A stretch of DNA of 64,000 nucleotides from positions 6,676,991 to 6,740,990 of the forward strand of contig OX422197.1 in the NCBI GenBank assembly GCA_949130485.1. The letters run 5' to 3'. How positions within the stretch are numbered: the first letter of the stretch is position 1; each line of letters starts with the position of its first letter. Made by a program: the position numbers and the translations under genes. Below are positions 24,240-37,300 of the stretch, in pieces. The DNA is from Agelas oroides. Taxonomy: Eukaryota; Porifera; Demospongiae; Agelasida; Agelasidae. The notes beneath the pieces were generated by a model, which made no database searches, had not been told where the DNA came from, and worked only from the letters and a program-made list of their open reading frames with translations.

Positions 24240-27200
24240 TTGTATTTTTAAACTGTTCATGCCCATAGCTTCTTGATGATATGTACTTTGCATTAGTGCA
24301 ACCTTTGTACCGAGCTAGGACTAGTCGCTAATGCACGCGAATTTCCATTGACGGCACTATACTGCGATGCAGGGAACGGAGATATTGGCCGGCCAGTACA
24401 GCTTTGTGCGCCTTTTGCACCGTGAAATGGTATGTATTTTTAAATTCTTCATGCACATAGTTTCTTGATAATATGCACTTTGCATTAGTGCAACCTTTGT
24501 ACCGAGCTAGGATTAGTCGCGAATGCACTCGAATTTCCATTGACGGCACTATAATGCGATGCAGGGAAAGGAGATATTTGCCGGCCTGTACAGCATTGTG
24601 CGACTTTTGCACCGAGAAATGGTTTGTATTTTTAAACACTTAATGCCCATAGCTTCATAATAATATGCACTTTGCAATAGTGCAACCTCTGTACCGAGTT
24701 AGGATTAGTCGCGAATGCAGCGAATTTCCATTGACGGCACTATAGTTCGATGCAGGGAACGGAGAAATTGGCCGGCCAGTACAGCTTTGTGCGCCTTTTG
24801 CACCGAGAAATGGTTTGTATTTTTAAACTCTTCATGCCCATAGCTTCTTGATAATATGCACTTTGCATTAGTGCAACCTTTGTACCGAGCTAGGATTAGT
24901 CGCGAATACACGCGAATTTCCATTGACGGTACTATACTGCGATGCAAGGAACGGAGATATTGGCCGGCTAGTACAGCTTTGTGCGCCTTTTACACCGAGA
25001 AATGGTTTGTATATTTAAACTCTTCATGCACATAGCTTCTTGATAATATGCGCTTTGCATTAGTGCAACCTTTGTACCGAGCTAGGATTAGTCGCGAATG
25101 CACGCGAATTTCCATTGACGGCACTATACTGCGATGCAGGGAAAGGATATATTTGCCGGCCTGTACAGCTTTGTGCGCCTTTTGCACCGAGAAATGGTTT
25201 GTATTTTTAAACTCTTCATGCACATAGCTTCTTGATAATATGCACTTTGCATTAGTGCAACCTTTGTACCGAGCTAGGATTAGTCTCGAATGCACGCGAA
25301 TTTCCATTGACGGCACTATACAGCGATGCAGGGAACGGAGATATTTTACGGTCTGTACAGCTTTGTGCGCCTTTTGTACCGAGAAAGGGTTTGTATTTTT
25401 AAACTCTTCATGCCCATAGCTTCTTGATAATGTGCACTTTGCATTAGTGCAACCTCTGTACCGAGCTAGGATTCGTCGCGAATGTAAGCGAATTTCCATT
25501 CACGGCACTTTACTGCGATGCAGGGAACGGAGATATTGGCCGGCCAGTAAAGCTTTGAGCGCCTTTTGCACAGGGAAATGATTTGTATTTTTAAACTCTT
25601 CATGCCCATAGATTCTTGATAATATGTACTTTGCATTAATGCAACCTTTGTACCGAGCTAGGATTAGTCGCGAATGCACGCGAATTTCAATTGACGACAC
25701 TATACTGCGATGCATTTAAAGGAGATATTTGCAGGCCTGTACAGCTTTGAGCGCCTTTTGCACAGAGAAATAGTTTTATTTTTAAACTCTTCATGCCCAT
25801 AGCTTCTTGATAATATGCACCTTGCATTAGTGCAACCTTTGTACCCAGCTAGGATTAGTCGCGAATGCACGCGAATTTCCATTGACGGCACTAAACTGCG
25901 ATGCAGGGAACGAAGATATTGGCCGGCCATTACAGCTTTGTGCGCCTTTTGCACCGAGAAATGGTTTGTATTTTTAAACTCTTCATGCCCATAGCTTCTT
26001 GATAACATGCACCTTGCATTAGTGCAACCTTTGTACCGAGCTACGATTAGTCGCGAATGCACGCGAATTTCAATTAACGGCACTATACTGTGATGCAGGG
26101 AAAGGAGATATTTGCCGGCCTGTACAGCTTTGTGCGCCTTTGCACCGAGAAATGGTTTGTATTTTTAAACTCTTCATGCCCATAGCTTCTTGATAATATG
26201 CACTTTGCATCAGTGCAACCTTTGTACCGAGCTAGGATTAGTCGCGAATGCACGCGAATTTCCATTGACGGCACTATACTGCGATGCAGGGAAAGGAGAT
26301 ATTTGCCGGCCTGTACAGCTTTGTGCGCCTTTTGCACCGAGAAATGGTTTGTATTTTTAAACTGTTCATGCCCATAGCTTCTTGATGATATGTACTTTGC
26401 ATTAGTGCAACCTTTGTACCGAGCTAGGATTAGTCGCTAATGCACGCGAATTTCCATTGACGGCACTATACTGCGATGCAGGGAACGGAGATATTGGCCG
26501 GCCAGTACAGCTTTGTGTGCCTTTTGCACCGTGAAATGGTATGTATTTTTAAATTCTTCATGCACATAGTTTCTTGATAATATGCACTTTGCATTAGTGC
26601 AACCTTTGTACCGAGCTAGGATTAGTCGCGAATGCACTCGAATTTCCATTGACGGCACTATAGTGCGATGCAGGGAAAGGAGATATTTGCCGGCCTGTAC
26701 AGCATTGTGCGACTTTTGCACCGAGAAATGGTTTGTATTTTTAAACACTTCATGCCCATAGCTTCTTAATAATATGCACTTTGCAATAGTGCAACCTCTG
26801 TACCGAGCTAGGATTAGTCGCGAATGCAGCGAATTTCCATTGACGGCACTATACTTCGATGCAGGGAACGGAGATATTGGCCGGCCAGTACAGCTTTGTG
26901 CGCCTTTTGCACCGAGAAATGGTATGTATTTTTAAATTCTTCATGCACATAGTTTCTTGATAATATGCACTTTGCATAAGTGCAACCTTTGTACCGAGCT
27001 AGGATTAGTCGCGAATGCACTCGAATTTTCATTGACGGCACTATAATGCGATGCAGGGAAAGGAGATATTTGCCGGCCTGTACAGCATTGTGCGACTTTT
27101 GCACCGAGAAATGGTTTGTATTTTTAAACACTTCATGCCCATAGCTTCTTAATAATATGCACTTTGCAATAGTGCAACCTCTGTACCGAGCTAGGATTAG

Positions 27201-28840
27201 TCGCGAATGCAGCGAATTTCCATTGACGGCACTATACTTCGATGCAGGGAACGGAGATATTGGCCGGCCAGTACAGCTTTGTGCGCCTTTTGCACCGAGA
27301 AATGGTTTGTATTTTTAAACTCTTCATGCCCATAGCTTCTTGATAATATGCACTTTGCATTAGTGCAACCTTTGTACCGAGCTAGGATTAGTCGCGAATA
27401 CACGCGAATTTCCATTGACGGTACTATACTGCGATGCAAGGAACGGAGATATTGGCCGGCTAGTACAGCTTTGTGCGCCTTTTGCACCGAGAAATGGTTT
27501 GTATTTTTAAACTCTTCATGCACATAGCTTCTTGATAATATGCACTTTGCATTAGTGCAACCTTTGTACCGAGCTAGGATTAGTCGCGAATGCACGCGAA
27601 TTTCCATTGACGGCACTATACTGCGATGCAGGGAAAGGATATATTTGCCGGCCTGTACAGCTTTGTGCGACTTTTGCACCGAGAAATGGTTTGTATTTTT
27701 AAACTCTTCATGCACATAGCTTCTTGATAATATGCACTTTGCATTAGTGCAACCTTTGTACCGAGCTAGGATTAGTCTCGAATGCACGCGAATTTCCATT
27801 GACGGCACTATACAGCGATGCAGGGAATGGAGATATTTTACGGTCTGTACAGCTTTGTGCGCCTTTTGTACCGAGAAAGGGTTTGTATTTTTAAACTCTT
27901 CATGCCCATAGCTTCTTGATAATGTGCACTTTGCATTAGTGCAACCTCTGTACCGAGCTAGGATTCGTCGCGAATGTAAGCGAATTTCCATTCACGGCAC
28001 TTTACTGCGATGCAGGGAACGGAGATATTGGCCGGCCAGTAAAGCTTTGAGCGCCTTTCGCACAGGGAAATGATTTGTATTTTTAAACTCTTCATGCCCA
28101 TAGATTCTTGATAATATGTACTTTGCATTAATGCAACCTTTGTACCGAGCTAGGATTAGGCGCGAATGCACGCGAATTTCAATTGACGACACTATACTGC
28201 GATGCATTTAAAGGAGATATTTGCAGGCCTGTACAGCCTTGAGCGCCTTTTGCACAGAGAAATAGTTTTATTTTTAAACTCTTCATGCCCATAGCTTCTT
28301 GATAATATGCACCTTGCATTAGTGCAACCTTTGTACCCAGCTAGGATTAGTCGCGAATGTACGCGAATTTCCATTGACGGCACTAAACTGCGATGCAGGG
28401 AACGAAGATATTGGCCGGCCATTACAGCTTTGTGCGCCTTTTGCACCGAGAAATGGTTTGTATTTTTAAACTCTTCATGCCCATAGCTTCTTGATAACAT
28501 GCACCTTGCATTAGTGCAACCTTTGTACCGAGCTACGATTAGTCGCGAATGCACGCGAATTTCAATTAACGGCACTATACTGTGATGCAGGGAAAGGAGA
28601 TATTTGCCGGCCTGTACAGCTTTGTGAGCCTTTGCACCGAGAAATGGTTTGTATTTTTAAACTCTTCATGCCCATAGCTTCTTGATAATATGCACTTTGC
28701 ATTAGTGCAACCTTTGTACCGAGCTAGGATTAGTCGCGAATGCACGCGAATTTCCATTGACGGCACTATACTGCGATGCAGGGAAAGGAGATATTTGCCG
28801 GCCTGTACAGCTTTGTGCGCCTTTTGCACCGAGAAATGGT
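24240..28840 (-). repeat. Segmental tandem duplication within the satellite (~2.1-2.5 kb unit)
   Basis: Variant strings at 24240-26345 recur at 26349-28840. Near the left the offset is about 2109 bp (11 monomers). Further right it is 2492 bp (13 monomers), because the second copy contains a two-monomer expansion at about 26814-27196. Paired markers include GATGCATTTAAAGGAG (25711 and 28203) and GCGAATGTAAGCGAATTTCC (25479 and 27971). An 11-monomer offset also links 18207 and 20318. Confidence 0.82.
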
Positions 28841-31363
28841 TTGTATTTTTAAACTCTTCATGCCCATAGCTTCTTGATAATGTGCACTTTGCATTAGTGG
28901 AACCTCTGTATCGAGTTGGGATTTGTCGCGAATGCACGCGAATTTCCATTGTCGGCACTATACTGCGATGCAGGGAACGGAGATATTGGCCGGCCAGTTC
29001 AGCTTTTTGCGCCTTTTGCACCGAGAAATGGTTTGTATTTTTAAACTCTTCATGCCCATAGTTTCTTGACAATATGCACCTTGCATTAGTGCAACCTTTG
29101 TACCGAGCTAGGATTAGTCGCGAATGCACGCGAATTTCCATTGATGGCACTATACTGCGATGCAGGGAAAGGAGATATTTGCCGGCCTGTACAGCTTTGT
29201 GCGCCTTTTGCACCGATAAATAGTTTTTTTTAAAAATTCTTCATGCCCATAGATTCTTGATAATATGCACCTTGCATTAGTGCAACCTTTGTACCGAGCT
29301 AGGATTAGTCGCGAATGCACGCGAATTGCCATTGACAGCACTTTACTGCGATGCAGGGAAAGGAGATATTTACCGGCCTGTACAGCTTTGTGCGCCTTTT
29401 GCACCGAGAAATAGATTTATTTTTAAACTCTTCATGCCCATAGATTCTTGATAATATGTACCTTGCATTAGTGCAACCTTTGTACCGAGCTAGGATTAGT
29501 CGCGAATGCACGCGAATTTCCATTGACGGCACTATACTGCGATGCAGGGAACGGAGATATTGGACGGTCTGTACAGCTTTGTGCGCCTTTTGCACCGCGA
29601 AAGGGTTTGTATTTTTAATCTCTTCATGCCAATAGCTTCTTGATAATATGCACTTTGCATTAGTGCAACCTCTGTACCGAGCTAGGCTTAGTAGCTAATA
29701 TACGCGAATTTCAATTGACGGCACTATACTGCGATGCATGAAACGGAGATATTAGCCGGCCAGTACAGCTTTGTGCGCCTTTTGCACCGAGAAATGGTAT
29801 GTATTTTTAAACTCTTCATGCACATAGCTTCTTGATAATATGCACTTTGCATTAGTGCAACCTTTGTACCGAGCTAGGATTAGTCGCGAATGCACGCGAA
29901 TTTCCATTGACGGCACTAAACTGCGATGCAGGGAAAGGAGATATTTGCCGGCCTGTACAACTTTGTGCGACTTTTGCACCGAGAAATGGTTTGTATTTTT
30001 AAATACTTCATGCCCATAGCTTCTTGGTAATATGCACTTTGCATTAGTGCAACTTCCTTACCGAGCTAGGATTAGTCGCGAATGCACGCGAATTTCCATT
30101 GACGGCACTATACTGCGATGCAGTGAACGGAGATATTGGCCGGCCATTACAGCTTTGTACGCCTTTTGTACTGAGAAATGGTTTGTATTTTTAAACTCTT
30201 CATGCCCATAGCTTCTTGATAATATGCACTTTGCATTAGTGCAACCTTTGTACCGAGCTAGGATTAGTCGCGAATGCACGCGAATTACCATTGACGGCAC
30301 TATACTGCTATGCAAGGAACGGAGATATTGGCCGGCCAGTACAGCTTTGTGCGCATTTTGCACCAAGAAATAGTTTGTATTTTTGAACTCTTCATGCACA
30401 TAGCTTCTTGATAATATGCACTTTGCATTAGCGCAACCTTTGTACCGAGCTAGGATTAGTCGCAAATGCACGCGAATTTCCATTGATGGCACAATACTGC
30501 GATGCAGGGAAAGGAGATATTTGCCGGCCTGTACAGCTTTGTGCGCCTTTAGCACCGAGAAATGGTTTGTATTTTTAAACTCTTCATGCCCATAGCTTCT
30601 TGATAATATGCACCTTGCATTAGTGCAACCTTTGTACCGAGCTAGGATTAGTCGCGAATGCACGCGAATTTCCATTGACGGCACTATACTGCGATGCAGG
30701 GAAAGGAGATATTTGCCGGCGTGTACAGCTTTGTACGCCTTTTGTACCGAGAAATGGTTTGTATTTTTAAACTCTTCATGCCCATAGCTTCTTGATAATA
30801 TGCACTTTGCATTAGTTCAACCTTTGTACCGCGCTAGGATTAGTCGCGAATGCACGCGAATTTCCATTGATGGCACTATACTGCGATGCAGGGAAAGGAG
30901 ATATTTGCCGGCCTATACAGCTTTGTGCGCCTTTAGCACCGAGAAATGGTTTGTATTTTTAAACTCTTCATGCCCATAGCTTCTTGATAATATGCACCAT
31001 GCATTAGTGCAACCTTTGTACCGAGCTAGGATTAGTCACGAATGCACGCGAATTACCATTGACGGCACTATACTGCGATGCAGGGAAAGGAGATATTTGC
31101 CGGCATGTACAGTTTTGTGCGACTTTTGCACCGAGAAATGGTTTGTATTTTTAAACTCTTCATGCCCATAGCTTCTTGATAATATGCACATTGCATTAGT
31201 GCAACCTTTGTACCGAGCTAGGATTAGTCGCGAATGCACGCGAATCTCCATTGACGCAACTATACTGCGATACAGGGAACGGAGATATTGGCCGGCCAGT
31301 ACAGCTTTATGCGCCTTTTGCACCAAGAAAGGGTTTGCATTTTTAAACTCTTCTTGTCCATAG

Positions 31364-34300
31364 ACCGTCCAATATCTCCGTTCCTTGCATCGCAGTATAG
31401 TGCCGTCAATGGAAATTCGCGTGCATTCGCGACTAATCCTAGCTCGGTACAATGGTTGTACATATGCAAAGTGCATATTATCAAGAAGCTATGGGCATGA
31501 AGAGTTTAAAAATACAAACCATTTCTCGGTGTAAAAGGCGCACAAAGTTGTACAGCCCGGCAAATATCTCCTTTCCCTACATCGCAGTATAGTACCGTCA
31601 ACGGAAATTCGAGTGCATTCGCGACTAATCCTAGCTCGTTACAATGGTTGCACTAATGCAAGGTTCATAGTATCAAGAAGCTATGGGGAATAAGAGTTTA
31701 AAAATACAAACCCTTTCTCGGTGCAAAAGGCGCACAAAGCTGTACAGACCGTCCAATATCTCCGTTCCCTGCATCGCAGTATAGTGCCGTGAATGGAAAT
31801 TCGCGTACATTCGCGACTAATCCTAGCTCGGTACAAAGGTTGCACTAATGCAAAGTGCATATTATCAAGAAGCTATGGGCAAGAAGAGTTTAAAAATGCA
31901 AACCCTTTCTCGGTGCAAAAGGCGCACAAAGTTGTACAGACCGTCCAATATCTCCGTTCCCTGCATCGCAGTATAGTGCCGTCAATGGAAATTCGCGTGC
32001 ATTCGCGACTAATCCTAGCTCGGTACAATGGTTGTACTTATGCAAAGTGCATATTATCAAGAAGCTATGGGCATGAAGAGTTTAAAAATACAAACCATTT
32101 CTCGGTATAAAAGGCGCACAAAGTTGTACAGGCCGGCAAATATCTCCTTTCCCTGCATCGCAGTATAGTACCGTCAATGGAAATTCGCGTGCATTCGCGA
32201 CTAATCCTAGCTCGTTACAATGGTTGCACTAATGCAAGGTACATAGTATCAAGAAGCTATGGGGAATAAGAGTTTAAAAATACAAACCATTTCTCGGTGC
32301 AAAAGGCGCACAAAGCTGTACAGACCGTCCAATATCTCCGTTCCCTGCATCGCAGTATAGTGCCGTGAATGGAAATTCGTGCACATTCGCGACTAATCCT
32401 AGCTCGGTACAAAGGTTTCACTGATGCAAAGTGCATATTATCAAGAAGATATGGGCATGAAGAGTTTAAAAATATAAACCATTTCTCGGTGAAAAAGGCG
32501 CACAAAAGCTGTACAGACCGTCCAATATCTCCGTTCCCTGCATCGCAGTTTAGTGCGGTCAATGGAAACTCGCGAGCATTCGCGACTAATCCTAGCTCGG
32601 TACAAAGGTTGCACTAATTCAAGTTGCATATTATCAAGTAGCTATTGGCATGAAGAGTTTAAAAATACAAACCATTTCTCGGTGCAAAAGGCGCACAAAG
32701 CTGTACTGGCCAGCCAATATCTCCGTTCCCTGCATCGCAGTATAGTGCCGTCAATGGAAATTCGCGCGCATTTGCGACTAATCCTTGCTCGATACAAGGG
32801 TTGCATTAATGCAAAGTGCATATTATCAAGAATCAATGGGCATGAAGAGTTTAAAAATACAAACCATTTCTCGGTGCAAAAGGCGCACAAAGTTGTACTG
32901 GCCGGCCAATATCTCCGTTCCCTGCATCGCAGTAAAGTGCCGTCAATGGAAATTCGCGTACATTCGCGCCTAATCCTAGCTCGGTACAGAGGTTGCACTA
33001 ATTCAAAGTGCATATTATCAAGAATCAATGGGCATGAAGAGTTTAAAAATACAAACCATTTCTCGGTGCAAAAGGCGCACAAAGCTGTACAGGCCGGCAA
33101 ACTATCTCCTTTCCCTGCATCGCAGTATAGTGCCGTCAATGGAAATTCGCGTACATTCGCGCCTAATCCTATCTCGGTACAGAGGTTGCACTAATTCAAA
33201 GTGCATATTATCAAGAATCAATGGGCATGAAGAGTTTAAAAATACAAACCATTTCTCGGTGCAAAAGGCGCACAAAGCTGTACAGGCCGGCAAACTATCT
33301 CCTTTCCCTGAATCGCAGTATAGTGCCGTCAATGGAAATTCGCGCGCATTCGCGACTAATCCTTGCTCGGTACAAGGGTTGCATTAATGCAAAGTGCATA
33401 TTATCAAGAAGCTATGGGCATGAAGAGTTTAAAAATACAAACCATTTCACGGTGCAAAAGTCGCACAAAGCTTTACAGACCGTCCAATATCTCCGTTCCC
33501 TGCATCGCAGTATAGCGCCGTCAATGGAAACTCGCGAGCATTCGCGACTAATCCTATCTCGGTACAAAGGTTGCACTAATGCAAGGTGCATATTATCAAG
33601 AAGCTATGGGCATGAAGAGTTTCAAAATACAAACCATTTCTCGGTGCAAAAGGCGCACAAAGCTGTACAGGCCTGCAAATATCTCCTTTCCCTGCATCAC
33701 AGTATAGTGCCGTCGATGGAAATTCGCGTGCATTCGCGACTAATCCTAGCTCGGTACAAAGGTTGCACTAATGCAAAGTGCATATTACCAAGAAGCTATG
33801 GGCATGAAGAGTTTAAAAATACAAACCATTTCTCGGTGCAAAAGGCGCACAAAGCTGTACTGGCCAGCCAATATCTCCGTTCCCTGCATCGCAGTATAGG
33901 ACCGTGAATGGAAATTCGCGAACTTTCGCGACTAATCCTAGATCGGTACAGAGGTTGCACTAATGCAAAGTGCATATTATCAAGAAGTTATGGCCATGAA
34001 GATTTAAAAATACAAACTATTTCTCGGTGCAAAAGGCGCACAAAGATGTACAGACCGGCAAATATCTCCTTTCTCTGCATCGCAGTATAGTGCCGTCAAT
34101 GGAAATTCGCGTGCATTCGCGACTAATCCTAGCTCGGTACAAAGGTTGCACTAATGCAAGGTACATATTATCAAGAAGCTATGGGCGTGAAGAGTTTAAA
34201 AATACAAACCATTTCTCGGTGCAAAAGGCGCACAAAGCTGTACTGGCCGGCCAATATCTCCGTTCCCTGCATCGCAGTATAGTGCCGTCAATGGAAATTC

Positions 34301-37300
34301 GCGTACATTCGCGACTAAGCCTAGCTCGGTACAAAGGTTGCACTAATGCAAGGTACATAGTATCAAGAAGCTATGGGCAAGAAGAGTTTAAAAATGCAAA
34401 CCCTTTCTCGGTGCCAAAGGCGCACAAAGCTGTACAGGCCGGCCAATATCTCCTTTCTCTGCATCGCAGTATAGTGCCGTCAATGGAAATTCGCGTGCAT
34501 TCGCGACTAATCCTTGCTCGGTACAAAGGTTGCACTAATGCCAAGTTCATATTATCAAGAAGCTATGGGCATGAAGAGTTTAAAAATGCAAACCTTTTCT
34601 CGGTGCAAAAGGCGCACAAAGCTGTACAGGCCGGCCAATATCTCCGTTCCCTGCATCGCAGTATAGTGCCGTCGATGGAAATTCGCGTGCATTCGCGACT
34701 AATCCTAGCTCGGTACAAAGGTTGCACTAATGCAAAGTGCATATTACCACGAAGCTATGGGCATGAAGAGTTTAAAAATACCAACCATTTCTCGGTGCAA
34801 AAGGCGCACAAAGCTGTACTGGCCAGCCAATATCTCCGTTCCCTGCATCGCAGTATAGGTTGTGAATGGAAATTCGCGTACATTCGCGACTAATCCTAGC
34901 TCGGTACAGAGGTTGCACTAATGCAAAGTGCATATTATCAAGAAGTTATGGCCATGAAGATTTAAAAATACAAACTATTTCTCGGTGCAAAAGGCGCACA
35001 AAGCTGTACAGACCGGCAAATATCTCCTTTCCATGCATCGCAGTATAGTGCCGTCAATGGAAATTCGCGTGCATTCGCGACTAATCCTAGCTCGGTACAA
35101 AGGTTGCACTAATGCAAGGTACATATTATCAAGAAGCTATGGGCGTGGGGAGTTTAAAAATACAAACCATTTCTCGGTGCAAAAGGCGCTCAAAGCTGTA
35201 CTGGCCGGCCAATATCTCCGTTCCCTGCATCGCAGTATAGTGCCGTCAATGGAAATTCGCGTACATTCGCGACTAAGCCTAGCTCGGTACAAAGGTTGCA
35301 CTAATGCAAGGTACATAGTATCAAGAAGCTATGGGCAAGAAGAGTTTAAAAATGCAAACCCTTTCTCGGTGCCAAAGGCGCACAAAGCTGTACAGGCCGG
35401 CCAATATCTCCTTTCTCTGCATCGCAGTATAGTGCCGTCAATGGAAATTCGCGTACATTCGCGACTAATCGTAGCTCGGTACAAAGGTTGCACTAATCCA
35501 AGGTACATAGTATCAAGAAGCTATGGGCAAGAAGAGTTTAAAAATGCAAACCTTTTCTCGGTGCAAAAGGCGCACAAAGCTGTACAGACCGTCCAATATC
35601 TCCGTTCCCTGCATCGCAATATAGTGCCGTCAATGGCAATTCGCGTGCATTCGCGACTAATCCTAGCTAGGTACAAAGGTTGCACTAATGCAAGGTGCAT
35701 ATTATCAAGAAGCTATGGGCGTGAAGAGTTTAAAAATACAAACCATTTCTCGGTGCAAAAGGCGCACAAAGCTGTACTGGCCGGCCAATATCTCCGTTCC
35801 CTGCATCGCAGTATAGTGCCTTGAATGGAAATTCGCGTACATTCGCGACTAAGCCTAGCTCGGTACAAAGGTTGCACTAATGCAAGGTACATAGCATCCA
35901 GAAGCTATGGGCAAGAAGTGTTTAAAAATGCGAACCCTTTCTCGGTGCAAAAGGCGCACAAATCTGTATAGACCGTCCAATATCTCCGTTCCCTTCATCG
36001 CAGTATAGTGCCGTCAATGGAAATTCGCGTGCATTCGCGACTAATCCTAGCTCGGTACAAAGGTTGCACTAATGCAAGGTATATAGTATCAAGAAGCTAT
36101 GGGAAAGAAGAGTTTAAAAATTCAAACCCTTTCTCGGTGCAAAAGGCGCACAAAGCTGTACAGACCGTCCAATATCTCCGTTCCCTGCATCTCAGTATAG
36201 TGCCGTCAATGGAAATTCGCGTGCATTCGCGACTAATCCCAGCTCGGTACAAAGGTTGCACTAAAGCAAAGTGCATATTATCAAGAAGCTATGGGCAAGA
36301 AGAGTTTAAAAATACAAACCGTTTCACGGTGTAAAAGGCGCACAAAGCTGTACAGGCCGGCCAATATCTCCGTTCCTTGCATCGCAGCATAGTGCCGTCA
36401 ATGGAAATTCGAATACATTCACGACTAAGCCTAGCTCGGTATAAAGGTTGCACTAATGCATGGTACATAGTATCAAGAAGCTATGGGCAAGAAGAGTTTA
36501 AAAATGCAAACCCTTTCTCGATGCCAAAGGCGCACAAAGCTGTACAGGCCGGCCAATATCTCCTTTCTCTGCATCGCAGTATAGTGCCGTCAATGGAAAT
36601 TCGCGTGCATTCGCGACTAATCCTTGCTCGGTACAAAGGTTGCACTAATGCCAAGTTCATATCATCAAGAAGCTATGGGCATGAAGAGTTTAAAAATGCA
36701 AACCTTTTCTCGGTGCAAAAGGCGCACAAAGCTGTACAGGCCGGCCAATATCTCCGTTCCCTGCATCACAGTATAGTGCCGTCAATAGAAATTCTCGTAC
36801 ATTCGCGACTAAGCCTAGCTCGGTACAAAGGTTGCAATAATCCAAGGTACATAGTATCAAGAAGCTATGGGCAAGAAGAGTTTAAAAATGCAAACCTTTT
36901 CTCGGTGCAAAAGGCGCACAAAGCTGTACAGACCGTCCAATATCTCCGTTCCCTGCATCGCAATATAGTGCCGTCAATGGAAATTCGCGTGCATTCGCGA
37001 CTAATCCTAGCTCGGTACAAAGGTTGCACTAATGCAAGGTATATAGTATCAAGAAGCTATGGGAAAGAAGAGTTTAAAAATTCAAACCCTTTCTCGGTGC
37101 AAAAGGCGCACAAAGCTGTACAGACCGTCCAATATCTCCGTTCCCTGCATCTCAGTATAGTGCCGTCAATGGAAATTCGCGTGCATTCGCGACTAATCCT
37201 AGCTCGGTACAAAGGTTGCACTAAAGCAAAGTGCATATTATCAAGAAGCTATGGGCAAGAAGAGTTTAAAAATACAAACCGTTTCACGGTGTAAAAGGCC

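Larger units (their letters stand above)
16711..31363 (-). repeat. 192-bp satellite array, block D2 (inverted)
   Basis: About 76 reverse-oriented monomers. It starts with the GTTTAGATTTTT subfamily continuing from D1, passes through mixed subfamilies, and ends at a microhomology junction (AG) near 31363 where the array turns forward. The reverse frame stays open for long stretches, including 599 codons at 22429-24228 and 319 codons at 21469-22428. Three kinds of higher-order repeat are listed separately. No unique sequence was seen inside this block. Confidence 0.93.
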
